A stretch of 64,000 nucleotides of DNA from Pyropia haitanensis (taxonomy: Eukaryota > Rhodophyta > Bangiophyceae > Bangiales > Bangiaceae), in contig SDUX01000010.1 in NCBI GenBank assembly GCA_008729055.1, positions 2,805,090 through 2,869,089 of the forward strand, given 5' to 3'. The notes below the pieces were generated by a model. The model worked only from the letters and a program-made list of their open reading frames with translations, made no database searches and was not told the origin of the DNA. The position numbers and the translations under genes are program-made. Below are positions 1 through 12,341 of this stretch, piece by piece (position 1 is the stretch's first letter; every line of letters starts with the position of its first letter).

Positions 1-1616
1 GCCGCCGTGCTGCCCGCCGCCGCGCCAAGCGTGCGCGCCGCGGCGGTGAGGACGCGGACGAGGCCGGTGAGGGCGGCCGCCTCGGTCGCCTCGAGGCGCA
101 CCGGCGCCAGCCCGCCGGGGCGGGCACCCCCCAGCGCCGCGTGCAGCGCGCCAAGCGCGGCGGCCACCCGGTGAGCCGACGCCACCGGGTGGCCCGCCGA
201 AACGAGGTACCGAAGGGCGGCCTGCGCGTGGCCGACGCCGCCGCTGGCGGTCGCGCAGAGGGCAGCGAGGAAGGCGAGGAGGGCGTCGGAGAAGCGCGCG
301 CCGACGCCGCCCGTCGCGTGCGCGTCCTGCATCGTCGTGTCCCACAGGTCGGCGACGGCGTCGCCGAGGCGCGGGAGCACCCCGGGGGAGCCGCCCAGGC
401 CGACCCAGTAGCGAAGGCCGCCGCTGTCCGGCTCAACGGCCAGCTTGTGGGGCGCCAACGCCACCGCCCGCGCAACCACCATGCCCAGCAGCGCGGCCGT
501 GTTGTTGAGCGGCACCCCACCGTCGTCATCATCGTCATCGTTGCCAGCGCCGTTCCTACCGTTGACACCTCTACCCCAGCCGCCACCGCCGCCGCCGTCG
601 CGACTCGCTTCCACCTCTGGCAAACCAATCCCAGCGGTGGCGCCATCAGCCCACGGCGGCCGCCCGCGGCGCGCAGGGGCGGCCGCCGAGAACCCGCCCC
701 GCGGCCGCGACGGCACGGGCGGACGATCGCCAAAGGCGTACGGGTCCCCCCCCGCGCCCCCCCCGCCGGCAGCGCCGGGCCCACCGAGCATGTCGGCCAG
801 GTCGGCCTCCTCCGCCGCGGCGGCGGCGGCGGCCACCGCCGCCGCGTCCGCGGCCACCCGCACGCCAAGCGAGAGGAGGGTGTCGGACAGGCGGGGCGAC
901 TCGCACACGTCCAGCACCAGGTCCTCGAGCGCGTCTGCGTAGAGCTCGCCGTCGGTGGTCACGGCGGCTCCACCGAGGCCCGCCTCGAGCCAGTCGGCGA
1001 GCTCGCCGCTCAGCCACGAGAGGGCGCCCCCATAGAGGCACACGCGGGCGCCAACCATGACGGCCGCGTCCTCGTCAGGATCCGCGGTGGCGAGGAGAAA
1101 CACAGCGGCGACCAGCTCTGCTGCCGCGTCAACGTCGCGCACGCCCGCCCAGCGGGCAACGTCCTCCTCCTCCTCCTCCTCGCCGCCGCCGACGCCCAGA
1201 CCACAGACGCGGCTGCAAAAGTCCGCGTCCGTGAGCAGCCCGTTGACCCCCGTCGTCCGCGCGACCGGGTCGTAGACGTCGCCATAGCGGGTGCGGTCGA
1301 GGGCGCAGCACCAGGCGAGGAAGAGGACATTGCGGGTGGCGACCAGCTCGACCAGCACCGCCCGGTCCCGCGCGTCGGCGGCTGCCGCGTCGGCCACCGC
1401 GGCGGCGCCGCCCCACCGAACCATCCGGCCCGCCGACGCCGCCGCCGCCGCCGCGGCCGCGTCGACCACCCCCGCAATGGTGGACAGCTCGGCCCGGATG
1501 CGCAGCGCGTCTTCCGCGCTCGTCTGCACCGTGTAGGTGGCGAGGAAGACCGAGTCGGCCAGCAGCTGCAGCTCCCCAGGCCGCAGCGGCGCGGCCGCCG
1601 GCGGCGCGTTGGCCGT

Positions 1617-1648
<32 letters not shown>

Positions 1649-2090
1649 GCGCGCCCGGCGCGCCGCGCAGCACCGACCGCGGCGGCGGCGGCGCCGCCGG
1701 CGCGCCCGCGCCCTCGGGCAGCGCCGCGGCAATGTGCGCGACCGCCGCGGCGATGCGGTCGAGGGTGCCGTCGACGAGGCGGGCGGCGACGAGCAGGTCG
1801 TCGCGCACCTGCTGGACGCCGTCGAGCACCGGCGACGGCGGCGCGACGAGCTGCGAGCGGAGGAGGTCGTGGGTGAGGAGGACCGACTCCCGCCGCGCCG
1901 CGTCCTCCATCTCCCGCGCCGTCGACGACGGGCCGCCCGCGGCGGCGTCGTCGGGGGTGGCGGGCAGGGGGGCCGCCGCGGCGGGCAGCGCCTCGGCCAG
2001 CTCCGCACACAGGCCGGCGAGCGCGGGGGGGGAGACCTGCTCGGGGGCCTCCAACGCGACGCGCAGGGCGCGGCGGAGGAGGGCGGCCAT
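1..2090 (-). CDS. Large helical protein, N-terminal part only; possible Nup188/Nup205-type nucleoporin
   Basis: The frame read from the ATG at 2090 is open without a stop to the left edge, so at least 696 codons are present and the C-terminus lies outside the window. The protein starts MAALLRRALRVALEAPEQ and is rich in Leu/Ala helices with Gly/Pro spacers. Helical stretches around 1100-1550 and 350-500 have the look of an alpha-solenoid rather than an enzyme. I do not recognise a catalytic motif. The helical pattern, the large size and segments such as RFSDALLAFLAALC resemble scaffold nucleoporins of the Nup188/Nup205 class, but this is a weak impression and not a motif match. No signal peptide or transit peptide is obvious. 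The gene is divergent from prefoldin subunit 4 and shares its upstream region. The reading frame itself is more certain than the function. Confidence 0.45.
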
Positions 2091-2717
2091 GGCGGCCGCC
2101 TCGAACGAACCGCAGTAGAGGGGAGCGGCTGGCCAAGGACGCGACGGGGCGAGGTGGCAGGCGCTCGACGAAACGTCAGGAACGCGACCCAGTCAAAAAA
2201 AAAAAAAAAGAGGTGGGGGAGGGAGAACACCAGCAACAGAGAGAAAAGACGGAGAGAGCAACAGGTGGGGGGTGTTGACGTCGACCCCCGTCTCGCCGTA
2301 GCCGCCGTGGCGGCAACGGCACCGACGACGCGCGATCGAGGAGCCGGGGCGAACGCGCAGGGCGGGACGCGGGCCGATCCAACCCACGCGCGCGTCGCGA
2401 ATGGCGCGCCAGGGAAGATGACTTAACAGCAATTGACCTTTGACAATCAGAGTACAGGCGAGTTTATGGAATCCACGTCGGATTGACACGTTGCAAGAGT
2501 TGTCCAGCAACTCAGATGGTCAAGTACAGCCGTTCGGTCCCCTTTCCGTCGTCTTCGTCGCTTGTCGTGTGCGGCGACGAGCCACCTCGTTTCCCCGGCC
2601 TGGCGCAGTCACGCCCGCCCGCCGGCACGCACGCTGCCCCCGCCGTCCTGGACTGGCTCTTTACCCCAGCGGCCGCCCCTTGCCCCCGTCGCTGCTGCCC
2701 TGTTCATTTCCCGCAGA
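2091..2717. promoter_or_regulatory. Shared upstream region between two divergent genes
   Basis: These 627 bases separate two genes that start in opposite directions. They contain a 15-base poly-A run near 2195-2210, a purine-rich stretch (2211-2270) and a lower-GC patch around 2425-2520. No clear TATA box is visible in either direction. The role as a bidirectional promoter is inferred from gene orientation only. Confidence 0.4.
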
Positions 2718-4265
2718 ATGAAGCCTGCGGCGGAGGAGCGGCCGACGGTGGAGGTGACGCGGGAGGATCAGGATGACATCAACGCGTACGCGCTGCTGGT
2801 GCAGCGGAGGTCAGAGCAGGTGGAGGCGCTGGCGGTACGCTAGTCGTTCGTTTTCATTTCTTGTCTTTTCTCCCCCCGCTCTGGCGCTGTGTGCTGTGGT
2901 GTGTGGGTACTCTGTTGGGGTTGCCTCGCGGACAGTGGGGGATGCGGTGGTTCCGTGTGGCTGCCGCGTCCCGACGACTGTGGGCGGTCTGTGGTTGCGG
3001 TGCTGACACACACCGTCGTGTTGCGTGTCTCTGGATTCCCCTGCGCTTCCCTCGCGTCTGTTGCTGTGTCTTGGCTCCCGCTGTGCTGGTGGTGACCTGC
3101 GCAGCGCATGAAGAACCTCCTGGAGCTGCACGCCGACGCCTCGGACGAGGTCAGCCTGTTGGATGACTCGGAGGTTGTCCAATATGTTGTGGGCGACGTA
3201 CGTCACTGTTCGAGAGCTGGCCTCTGCCACTGTTTGGGTGCTTTCTGGCGCGTGACGGGGCGTGTGCTGCTGCCTGCTTGCGCGTTGGCTGCAACGTCGC
3301 TCTCCTCTTCTTTCGGGTGTGGCATCGGGCGCTGCCGCTGCCCGCTTTTTGTCCCGTTTACGAGAGCGAGGTGAGGGGCCTCTTTGGCTTTGGTGGGTGT
3401 CCCATCGAACCATTCATGCTCGTGGTGCTGACGCGCGAAGCGGCTCCGTCTTGTACATAGATTTGGTCGGTGCGTTTTTGGTGGCCATGCCCACCCTTGG
3501 TGCCGCGCCTGCCTTCCTCCCCCCCTTAACTCTGCGGTCGGCTGTCTTGCCGTGTTTGCTCCTGCGCCGCCGTCCCGTCCCAGGTCTTCCTCTTTACCCC
3601 CGCGAGCGCGGCGGCGACCAAGCTGGAGGAGAAAAAGTCCACCCTGACCGCGGACGTGTCCAAGGCGACCGCCGCGCTCGCAGAGGTGGAGGGCGAGGTG
3701 GCGCGCCTCAAGGCCAAGCTCTACTCCAAGTTTGGCGGCGTACGTTTTTTGGGCCGACCAGCTCCCCTTGCCCCCTTCCCTCTGGTTGTTTCTCTTTTTT
3801 TCTGTGGGCGTGTGTGTGTTGGTGCCGTCAGGGGCGCTGCGGTGTTCCACGTGGGGGATGCCAGCGTGTGGGGTGTGGCTGCTGGCTGCTTGAGTGTACG
3901 TTGCGCGGTCTCTGACGCTCCTCCATCGGCCATGTGTGTGTGCCCATGTGCGCTACGGACGGGGTGCCTCGGTTTGTTCATGAGCTGCCTGTTCACCCGC
4001 GTGTGGTCGTCCCCTCCCCGAATTTTCAAATGGCGCTGGTCTCTCCACGCGGGCCGCCCCGACTCTGTCGCGGCCCTTCCCCCTCGGGTCTTGCGTGGCC
4101 CGCATGGGCCACTGGCGCCCTCTCCGTCCCTTTCCTCCGTCTGCCTCTGCCCCTATTGCCGCGGCGTCCCTGGCTCTGGCGTCTGGTTGTGCCGTACGTC
4201 GGCCTTGCCCCTTGCTCTCACTGTGCGGCCCGCAGTCCATCCAGCTGGAAGGGGAGCCAGAGTAA
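2718..4265 (+). CDS. PFDN4: Prefoldin subunit 4
   Basis: Subunit of the hexameric cytosolic chaperone prefoldin, which hands unfolded actin and tubulin to the CCT chaperonin. Four exons join in frame: 2718-2834, 3105-3197, 3584-3739 and 4236-4265, giving 131 residues, close to the usual 134. Exon 1 carries VEVTREDQDDINAYALLVQR, matching the first coiled-coil helix of the family. Exon 2 carries LLDDSEVVQYVVGD, the beta-hairpin core. Exon 3 carries a long heptad-rich helix ending in LKAKLYSKFGG, the family's LYAKFG signature. Exon 4 adds SIQLEGEPE and a TAA stop. Donors are GTACGC, GTACGT and GTACGT, and all acceptors end in CAG. The beta-type prefoldin architecture (two coiled-coil helices around a hairpin) is complete. 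Identification and exon ends are firm. Confidence 0.93.
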
Positions 4266-4788
4266 GCGGCCTCTTTGGGGCGTTCTCCGCGGCCGCCCCT
4301 GGTGTTTTTCTCACGTTTTTTTTTTTTTTTTTTGCTCTCTGCCGTCCCTCTCTCGCTGGCACCACCCCCCGCGCTGCGTGTTCCCCTGCTCGCCGACCGC
4401 GTTCCTTTTTTTTCTCTTCTTCTTCCTTGTGCCTGGACGACCCAGGCGGGCGTCCCCGCCGTCCCTGCCAGTCACGCGGTCCGTCAGGCGGTCACGGTCG
4501 GGGACCCCATCAAAGCCGGTGCGCACGCGCGTGGTGCCGGCCGTCCACCCCAGCCGCGTCGCTTCCCCTTCCAAGCCTCCCCGGCCCGTTGTCTGCTCCG
4601 GCTACCGTCTCCTCTCTCCGCCCGCCGCTGGTGTCGCCCGCTCCCCCACCCACTGGCTACGGACGCGTCCCTCTCCCCCCCCCCCTCCCCCCCCCTCCCC
4701 CCCCCCTCTCTCCCTGCCGCCGCCCGCCCGCCCACCCTTCGACGCACCAACTCACCCGCCCTACCCACCCGCCGCGCCCCCCGCCCCC

Positions 4789-5339
4789 ATGCCCATGTTC
4801 CCCCCCCCCCCCCCTCCACCCCCGTCGGCATCCTCCACCACGCCCCCCCCCGCGACTATGACACCGCCCACCGGCACCCCGACGGCGGCCACACCCAGTG
4901 GTCACCCCGGCCCGCCGTACCGCCCGGCCGCCGCCGCGGCACCCGCCCCCGCGCGCGTGCCGACGCGGCGTCGCTGACGCGCGGCGCGCGTGCCGCGGCC
5001 GACCCGGCCGCCGCCGCGGCGGTGGCGGTGGCGGTGGCGGCGCCGGCGCTGCTGCGCGCGGCCGCCGCCGCCACCGCGGCGGGCGGTGACGCGGCGGCCG
5101 CCGACGGTGTGGCGGCGGCCATGGCCGCGTGCGCGCCGCTGCGGCGGTCGCTGTCCGTGTTTGTGCCCGCGTCGGCGGGGGGTGCCGCCGCCGCAGCGGC
5201 GGCCGCCGACGCGGCCGTCGCGTGGGCCGCCGCCGCCGAGGCTGGCGGCGGCGTCGACGGCGGCGGCGCCCCCCCCCCATGGGCGCTCCCCGCCACGACC
5301 GGCGTGCCGTACCTCTTCCTCCCCCTCCGGTGGGAGGCG

Positions 5340-5370
<31 letters not shown>

Positions 5371-5653
5371 TCTACACCGCCGCCGCGGTCGTTGGCCTCC
5401 CCCGCCGCCGCCGCAAGGCCGCCCTCGACGTGGCGCTCGGCGTCCTTGGCGCCGCCGCCGCCGCGCTCGCCGCCGCCCTCCTCCCCGCGGTCGGCCGGCT
5501 CGCCGCGCCGTGGGCGGGCCGCGCCGCCGTCACCGCGTGTGGCCGCGGCGGCGGCACCGCGCCGGCCGTCGCGGCGGCGGCGTACGCGCTGCCCACCGCC
5601 GCGGCGGTCGCGTGGGACCGGGTGCTGGATCAGGCGCCGCCGCACGCGCCCGA

Positions 5654-5697
<44 letters not shown>

Positions 5698-6195
5698 GGC
5701 GGTGGCCGGCGGCGGCGGCGGCCGCGGCCGCCGCGGCCGCCACCGCCGCTGGCGGCACGCCTCCCGCGGGGCCCCCCCCAGCCATGGTGTGGCTGCTCGT
5801 CGCGTCGACGCTCGTCGCGTGGGCGGTCACCGCCGAGGCCGCCGCGCGCGTCGCGGCGAGCGCGGCGGCGTCGGCCAACGAGCTCCTCACCGCCGCAACG
5901 GTGGGCGTCGCCGCCCACGCCGCCGCCGTCTACGTGCGGTACGGGGTGCCCGCGGCGGCGGCGACAGCGGCGGCGGCGGCGGCGCGGCACGGGCCGCCGC
6001 CGCCGCCGCCGCCGTCGGCGGCGGCGCAGGCGGGGGTGGTGGCGGCGGCGGTGGCGGTGGCGGCGGCGGCGGTGTGGACGGCGGGGGGGGGGTGGGGGGG
6101 GGGGGACCGTGCCGTCGCGACCGCCGTGGGGGGGGGTGGGGGGGGGGGGGGTGCTCGTTGCCGCCGCCGTGGCGGCGGCGGTGGTGGCGCTCTAG
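4789..6195 (+). CDS. Unrecognised alanine-rich multi-pass membrane protein
   Basis: A frame rich in Ala with several 18-25-residue hydrophobic stretches runs from about 4980 to 6100. Clear examples are near 5335-5395, 5425-5510 (with VALGVLGAAAAALAAALLP), 5780-5850 (with MVWLLVASTLVAW) and 6020-6080. A poly-Pro/Ala linker lies at 5650-5750. The first plausible ATG is at 4789 (MPMFPPPPPPPPS), but it is in another frame from the body, and the join must fall in the C-rich stretch before 4980. Near 6070-6165 long G runs again separate the body from a short hydrophobic tail (VLVAAAVAAAVVAL) ending at the TAG 6193-6195. I do not recognise the family. Ala-rich hydrophobic segments can arise by chance in such GC-rich DNA, so even the gene is uncertain. 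Confidence 0.3.
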
Positions 6196-6225
6196 GTGGC
6201 AGCGGGCGGGGGGGGGGGGGGGGGG

Positions 6226-6347
6226 GAGGGGGCGCCGCCCCGCGCTGGCCGGCCCCAAGTATCGAGGGGGATGGGGGGGGGGGGGGGAGGGGGCGCCGCC
6301 CCGCGCTGGCCGGCCCTAGTATCGAGGGGGATGGTGGGGGGGGGGGG
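6226..6347. repeat. Two-copy 61-bp tandem repeat
   Basis: The segment containing gcgccgccccgcgctggccg followed by tatcgagggggatg occurs at about 6232 and again at 6293, with a 61-base period. The copies differ mainly in the length of the G run and a few bases before tatcgag. It lies just after the stop of the membrane-protein frame. Confidence 0.8.
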
Positions 6348-7933
6348 TGGGAGGCCAGGGGGGGAATCGGGTGTGGGCTAGACACGGCGGGTGGCGACGG
6401 GCGGCGGCTGGTGGGGAGCCGCCGCCCTTGGCGCCGCAGCCGCCGCCGCGCGGGGAGGCGGCGTGCCTCGGGGGTCGCCGCGGCGCGCCCGATTTCCCCC
6501 CCCCCCGGCCGCCCACACCCGCCCGCCCCGCGGCGCGTCCAAATGCACCTTGCCGGCCACACCGCCGCCGCGGCGGCTCATGAGCCTGGACGCGCGCGCC
6601 GCCGCGGCCGCGCCGCCGCCGGTCGGCGGGCGGCCGACGCTGCCGCAGGCGGGCGGGCGGGTGTGCCCCCCCCCTCCCCCCCCCCCCCCGCACCCTCCCG
6701 GGCGGCGCCGCCCTCCCCCCTCGTGGCCCACGCTCCGCCGCTCCGCCGCCTCTCGCTCCTCTCCGCCCCCCTTTGCTCGTCGCTACGCGCCCCTCCCTCC
6801 CTCCCCCCCCCCCCCCCGCCGCCACCACGCTGCAGCGGCTCGGTGGGCGCGTCATGGGCGTGTGCGCGCTCACGCCTGTGGGGGTGCGGGGCGCCCCGCG
6901 CGGCGGCGGTTGCCACCGCTGGGCGGCTGCGGCGGGGGGAGGGGGGGGTGCCGACGCTGGCGTGGGGGGGGGGGGGTGGAGGGGGGAAGGGGTCGCGTCA
7001 CGCCTGTCCCCGCCGCCGCCGCCGCCGCCGCCGCCGCTGCCGCTGCCCCCACCAGCCCCCCCCCCCCCCCCAACCGCCACTGTCACCGCCACCGCCACCG
7101 CCACCGCCACTACCACCGCCCCCGCTCCACCTCCACCGCCCGTCCGTCGCGGTATCACCGTCAGGGTGGGGGTATCGGGGGGGGGGGGGGGGGGGTGCGT
7201 GGTGGGGCGGCCGCCGCCGCCGCCGCGTCCCACCCGCCGCCGCCCGCCGCCGCGCCGCGCCGTGCCGGCCGACCCGCCGTCGCCGCGACGCGGCGGCCGC
7301 GGCGGTGGCGGACGCGGCCGGCTGGGCGAGCGGCCGGCCGGGCGGGGCGGGTGGGGGAGGGAGGGGGGGGGGGGTGAGGGGAGGGGGGGACGTGCGCACG
7401 CGGCGAGTGGCCGCCGCGTGCGCGTCGGCGTTGGCGGTGTGCGGTGCGGGGTGGGGTGGACGCGGCGTCTGCCGCGGTGGTGTGCGGGACCGCCCGTGGC
7501 GGCGGGCGTCGTCGTGGTGGTGGCGGTGGCGGCGGTGGCGGACCACGCGGGGCGGGGTGGGGGTGTGCACGGCCGTGACGGTTGGGGGGGGGGAGGGCGT
7601 GCCGGTTTGGATTGGGCGGTGGGGGCGGTGGGGGCGGTGGGGGTGGTGGGCGGGGGTGTCGTGCCTGCGAGAGGCGGCGCGTGGGGGGGGGGGGGGCTGG
7701 TGCCGGCGGCGGTCGCCGAGCATGGCCCGCCGCCGGCGGGGTGGGTGGGAAAGGGATGGACCGCCGCCGCCGGCCGTGGGCGGCCACGCCGCCACGGTCG
7801 CGGCGGCGGCGGCGCCACCGCCGCGGCTGCGACGCCCGCGGGCGCCGCTACGGCCACCGCCGCCGCCACCACCGTGGCGGGGAGGGCACGCGCCCGCGGC
7901 GGCTGCCGCGCGTGCGCTAGCCGCCGTTGGGCT

Positions 7934-7976
<43 letters not shown>

Positions 7977-8088
7977 ACGCTGACGCTGCGATGGCGGCGG
8001 GCGTGGCGAGGGCGGCCGGCGGTGCTCCCTGCTGGCGGCCGCCGCGGCGGCGGTGGGGGCGACGGCGGCGGCGGGGGGGGGAGGGTGG
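6348..8088. other. Low-complexity stretch with no gene I can support
   Basis: Long C and G runs and GCC/CCG/CAC simple repeats (for example CCGCCA repeats near 7075-7110 and GCC repeats near 7935-7975) leave most frames open on both strands. No conserved motif was found. It may contain the 5' part of the subtilase gene. Confidence 0.5.
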
Positions 8089-11000
8089 ATGGTGGCGCCG
8101 GCGGTGGCGGTGGCCGTTGCTACTGGCGCTGCCGCCGGCGGCTTGGCCGCTGTGGTGGTGCTGCTATTGTGGCGGTTGTGGTGGGGGTGCTGCTCGCTGC
8201 CGCCGCCGCCACCGTTGCTGCTGGTGCGGCGGCTGCCGGTGGCGGTGGCGGCGGCGGCGGCGGCGGCGCCGTGGCCGCGACGAGCGGCGCCGGCCGCGGC
8301 GACAGGATACCCCCCCCCGGCGCTGCCGCCGCTGCCGTCGCCGCCGCCGCCGCTGCCGCCGCCGCTCCCGCCACCACCACCGCCGCGGCCACGGTGGCGC
8401 GGCGACCGCCGCACCGACGGCCGTCCCCCCCCCCCCCCCCGCGCGACCGTGGCGGCGGGCGCACCACCGCCGCCGCCCCAACCGCGCCATCCCCCAACCG
8501 TCGCGCCGCGGCCGCTCCCGTCGTTCGGGCCGACCCGCCGTCGCCACCGGCGGCGGCGCTGGCGCTCGGCACCCCCGCCTGGGGCACCACCGTCGGCGCG
8601 CCGCGGCACGTGCGGCACGAGCCGGTGGGCGCGGGCGGGCAGGTGCTGTACCGGCTGACGCTGCCGCCGTTGGGGGGAGGGGGCGCCGGCGGCGGCGGCA
8701 GCGGCGCGGCGGCGGAGATGGACGTGCGCCTGACAACGTGCTTGTCCAACGAGGAGGGCGGCACCGACGCGGAGCGTGCGCGCGCGGCGGCGGCGGCCGC
8801 GTTTGACACGTACCTGCAGCTGTTTGAAGCGGACCCGCGGGCGTCGCGGCTGCCCGCCGTGGCGGCCAACAACAATGCTTGCGAGGTGCAGTCGCAGGTT
8901 GACTACCGCGGCCGCCGCGGCGACACGTACTGGGTGCTCGTTGGCGGCGTTGGCGGCGCCGCCGGCCCGTACCGGCTGGCCGCCACCGCCGTCGCGGCGC
9001 CACCAACGGCCACCCCACTCCCGTGGGGCCTCGACCGGATTGACCAGCGGTCGCTGCCGCTCGACGGCGCCTACACCGCCGGCGACAGCGGCGGCGGCGT
9101 CACCGTCTACGTGCTCGACTCTGGGGTGCGCGGCGACCACGCCGAGTTCCCCGCCGGCCGCGTCGTGGCCGGCTTCAACGCGGTCACGCAGTGGGAGCCA
9201 CCCGACGACTGCACCGGCCACGGCACGCACGTGGCGGGCATTGTCGGCGGCGCGCACTTTGGGGTGGCCACCCGCTCCACGCTCGTCGCGGTCAAGGTGC
9301 TCGACTGCCGCAACCGGGGCTACGTGTCGCGGGTGAACCGGGCGCTCGAGTGGGTCCTCGCCGACGTGGCCGCCCACAACCGCACCCCCGCGGTCGTGTC
9401 GATGAGCCTCAGCACGCCCGTGTCGCGGTCGCTCAACGCTGCGGTCCGCGCGGTCCTTGCGGCGGGCGTGCCGGTCGTCGCCGCGGCGGGCAACTACCGA
9501 GGCGACTCGTGCGCCTACTCGCCCGCGTCGGAAGCCGGCGCCATCACCGTGGCCGCGACCAGCCGCACGGACGGGCGGCCCCAGTTTAGCAACGGGGGGG
9601 GGTGCATTGACGTGTACGGGCCGGGCCAGGACATCCTGTCCGCGTGGCACACGGGGCGGCACGCGGCGGCCAACGCGAGCGGCACGTCTGCGGCGGCACC
9701 GCACGTGACGGGGACGGTCGCGGCGCTGCTGGGGGTCAACCCGACGCTCCGGCCGGCCGAGCTCAACCGCATCCTCTTCTCCATCGCCACTTTTTCCGCC
9801 ATCCACAGCGCCCGCCGCGGCGGCAGCGGCGGCAGCGGCGGCGGCAGCGACGGCAACAGCGGCGGCGGCGGTGGTGGTGACGGCGGCGGCGGTGGCCGGC
9901 GCGGCGGCCGCCTCTGGCCCGACCCCCTCCGCGCCACCGCCCGCAATGACGGCGGCGTCGTGGCGCCCGCGAGCGGCGCGGGCGCGCCTACGGTGGGCGG
10001 CGGCGGCGGCGGCGCGCCCGCCGCGCTCGCCCCCCTCGACGAGAACAACCGGCTCGTCTACATCCGCTCCCTCCCCACGCTCGCCGGCGAAGGCCGCCCC
10101 GCCGCCGCGCGCATGTACCTCTACACCCTCCTCGGCGTGCCCGCCGCGGACGCGGCCGCCGCGGGCGCGTGCGGGGGGAGGGGGGGGGCGCCGCCAACGC
10201 CTCTGCCGCCGCCGCCGCCGCCGCCGCGGACCGCGCCGCCGGCGTGCGCGTGGTAGCGGCCGCCGATCTGGGGCGGCGGCTCCTGCGGCTGCTGCGGCTG
10301 CCGGGCAAGGATGACCCGTCGGCGGTGGTCCGCGCGTGCTGTGACGCGGCCGCGTGTGGCGGCGACGCGCTGCAACGCCGCCGCGGCGGCACACGGGGCG
10401 CGTCGAGCGCCGTGTGGCTCCGGGCAGACGCGGCGGGCGCGGCGGGCGGCGACGCCGCCGCCGCCCGGCTGATGGTGCGGATCGACGTGGCCGAGCGCCA
10501 CGCGGCCGCATCGTACGAGCGGCTCGACGCGGCGGTGGCCGCCGGTGGCGTCCTGTCCACCTCGGCCGCCGCGGACGCGCGCCTCTACGCGCGCCACACC
10601 GTCCTGGCCGCGCCGTGGGTGGTCGACGCCGCCGGCTACCTCTACTGGACCGCCCCCTCCCTCCGCGCCACCGACCGGTCGGGCGGGCTGTCGGCCGGCG
10701 GCGCCGCGGCGGTCGCCGCCGGCGCCGCGGCGGCGCTGCTCGTCGCCGCGGGCGCCGCGTACATTGCCGCCCGCCGGCGGCGGGACGCGGCCGCGCGGGC
10801 GGCGGCGGGGGAGTTTGCCGAGCCGCTCCCGCCCGGCGGGGCGGTCGACTTTGGCGGCCTCGACGCGGGGGTGGACAAGGAGGTGCTGCAGGTGGATTCG
10901 AGCCGCGGCTTTTGGGGGGGGGCGGGCGCGCCACGCCCGTGGGGCGCCACGCCCCGCTCCACCCGTGGCGGCTGGCCGTTCCTCTCCCCGCGGTCGCCAC

Positions 11001-11402
11001 GGCAGGCCGCCACCGCCGCCGCCGGTGGCGGCGGGGGTGACGCCGCCACCGCCGCCGCCACGCCCGCCGCGGCGGCGGCGGCGCACGAGACGCCCCTCGG
11101 CGGCGGCGCGGCCGGCTTTTTCGCCATGCTCCTCAGCCCCGCCGCGCGCCCGCGCGGCGGCGGCTGGGACGGCGGCGGCTCGAGCGACGGCGGCGGCGGC
11201 GGCGGCTCCGAGGCGGCCCGCGCGACGCCGCGCAGCACCCGCTGGGCGCGCCTGCCGCTGCTCACCCCGCGTGGCGGCGGCTCTGCCGGCCGCCCCGCCG
11301 CGGGCGGCGCCGCCACCCCCGCCGCCGCCGGCCGCCGCTCCTTTACCCGCAAGCGCTCCGCGTCGCGCGGCACGCCGCTGCCACCGCCGCCGCTGCCGCT
11401 GC

Positions 11403-11436
<34 letters not shown>

Positions 11437-11706
11437 ACGCGCGCCGTCGCGGTCGCCCCCCCCCGCGCTCGCCAGTGGCGGGGAGCGGCCAGACCCGCCG
11501 CAGGCGCCGTCCCTCCCGCGCCGCCCGTCGGCGCAGCGGCCGAGCCCGACCGGCCCGCCGCGGATGCCGTCGCCGCCGTTGGGTGGACCGCCGCCGCCGG
11601 CGCGCGGCGGGGGGCTCGGGCGGGGGGAGCACGGCGCCGTTGGCGGACGCCCGCCGCCGCTGTCGCCGCCGGCAGAGGGGGAGGGGTGGGGGGGGGGGAT
11701 GGCTGA
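8089..11706 (+). CDS. Membrane-anchored subtilisin-like serine protease (S8A) with N-terminal PPC-like domain
   Basis: A secreted-type peptidase. The S8 domain (about 9025-9800) has all catalytic elements: Asp in VLDSG (codon 9117), His in GHGTHVAG (9219), oxyanion Asn in AAGNY (9492) and Ser in GTSAAAPH (9687), in the proteinase K style. Before it, about 8630-8995, lies a beta-rich segment with FDTYLQLFEAD and DTYWVLVGG, resembling a pre-peptidase PPC domain. After it come a Gly/Ser linker, an ectodomain-like part, a hydrophobic span near 10700-10780 followed by RRRR, and a long Ser/Pro/Arg-rich tail. The frame jumps at the G runs near 10178-10190. The start is uncertain: an ATG at 8089 opens a signal-like hydrophobic stretch but in another frame. 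I placed the end at the TGA 11704-11706, reached after the G run at 11688-11698, because the main frame runs on implausibly. Protease identity is firm; both ends are not. Confidence 0.75.
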
Positions 11707-12341
11707 GCGGAAGGAGGGGGCGGGGGGGGGGGGGGTGGGGAGGGCGCGACGGCAGCGTCCGTGGGTGTGCGTCTTGTGGCTGCGCTGGGGGGGCGTGGCG
11801 GGAGGGTCGGTGCGGCACTGGGGGCCGCCACGCGGCCGCCACGGCTACCGCACGGGCGGGATGGCATGCGGCTACCGCGGGTCGCGGAGGGACGCCGCAC
11901 GGTGGCACGGCGGGACGGCGGGCGGGCGGGTGGCGGGCGAGCGGGCGGGCGGGCGAGCAGCGGGAGGGGCAACGGCGGGTGGCCGCGCCAGGCTGGGGCA
12001 CGGCCGACGCGGGCGGCGGCGGAGCGACGCTGCGGTGCCACCCCCCTGGTCCCTCCGCGCCTGCCCCAGTCCCAGTCCCCGAGCGTGCGGCCGTCCCGCC
12101 CGTCTGGGTGCGAGCGCGCAGAACAACAAAAGAAACCACGGCACGTCCGTAGGCATGCAAGCGGCGGCCGCCGCCGCCGGCGCATGGCAGCCCGTCACGT
12201 GCTCCCCCCCTTCCCCCCCCCCCCCCCCCGGCGCCGCTCGCTGCCCCGTGATGGCATTCCGCACACCCCCCCCCATCAGCCAAGCCGCCCCCCCCCCCCC
12301 CCCCCCCACCCCTGGTCGTGCACCGCGCGCGCAGCGTCCGC

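Noticed and set aside
141..2426. Long plus-strand Arg/Ala frame opposite the first gene
   Set aside because: A shadow frame kept open by GC-rich codons; the minus strand has the coherent protein.
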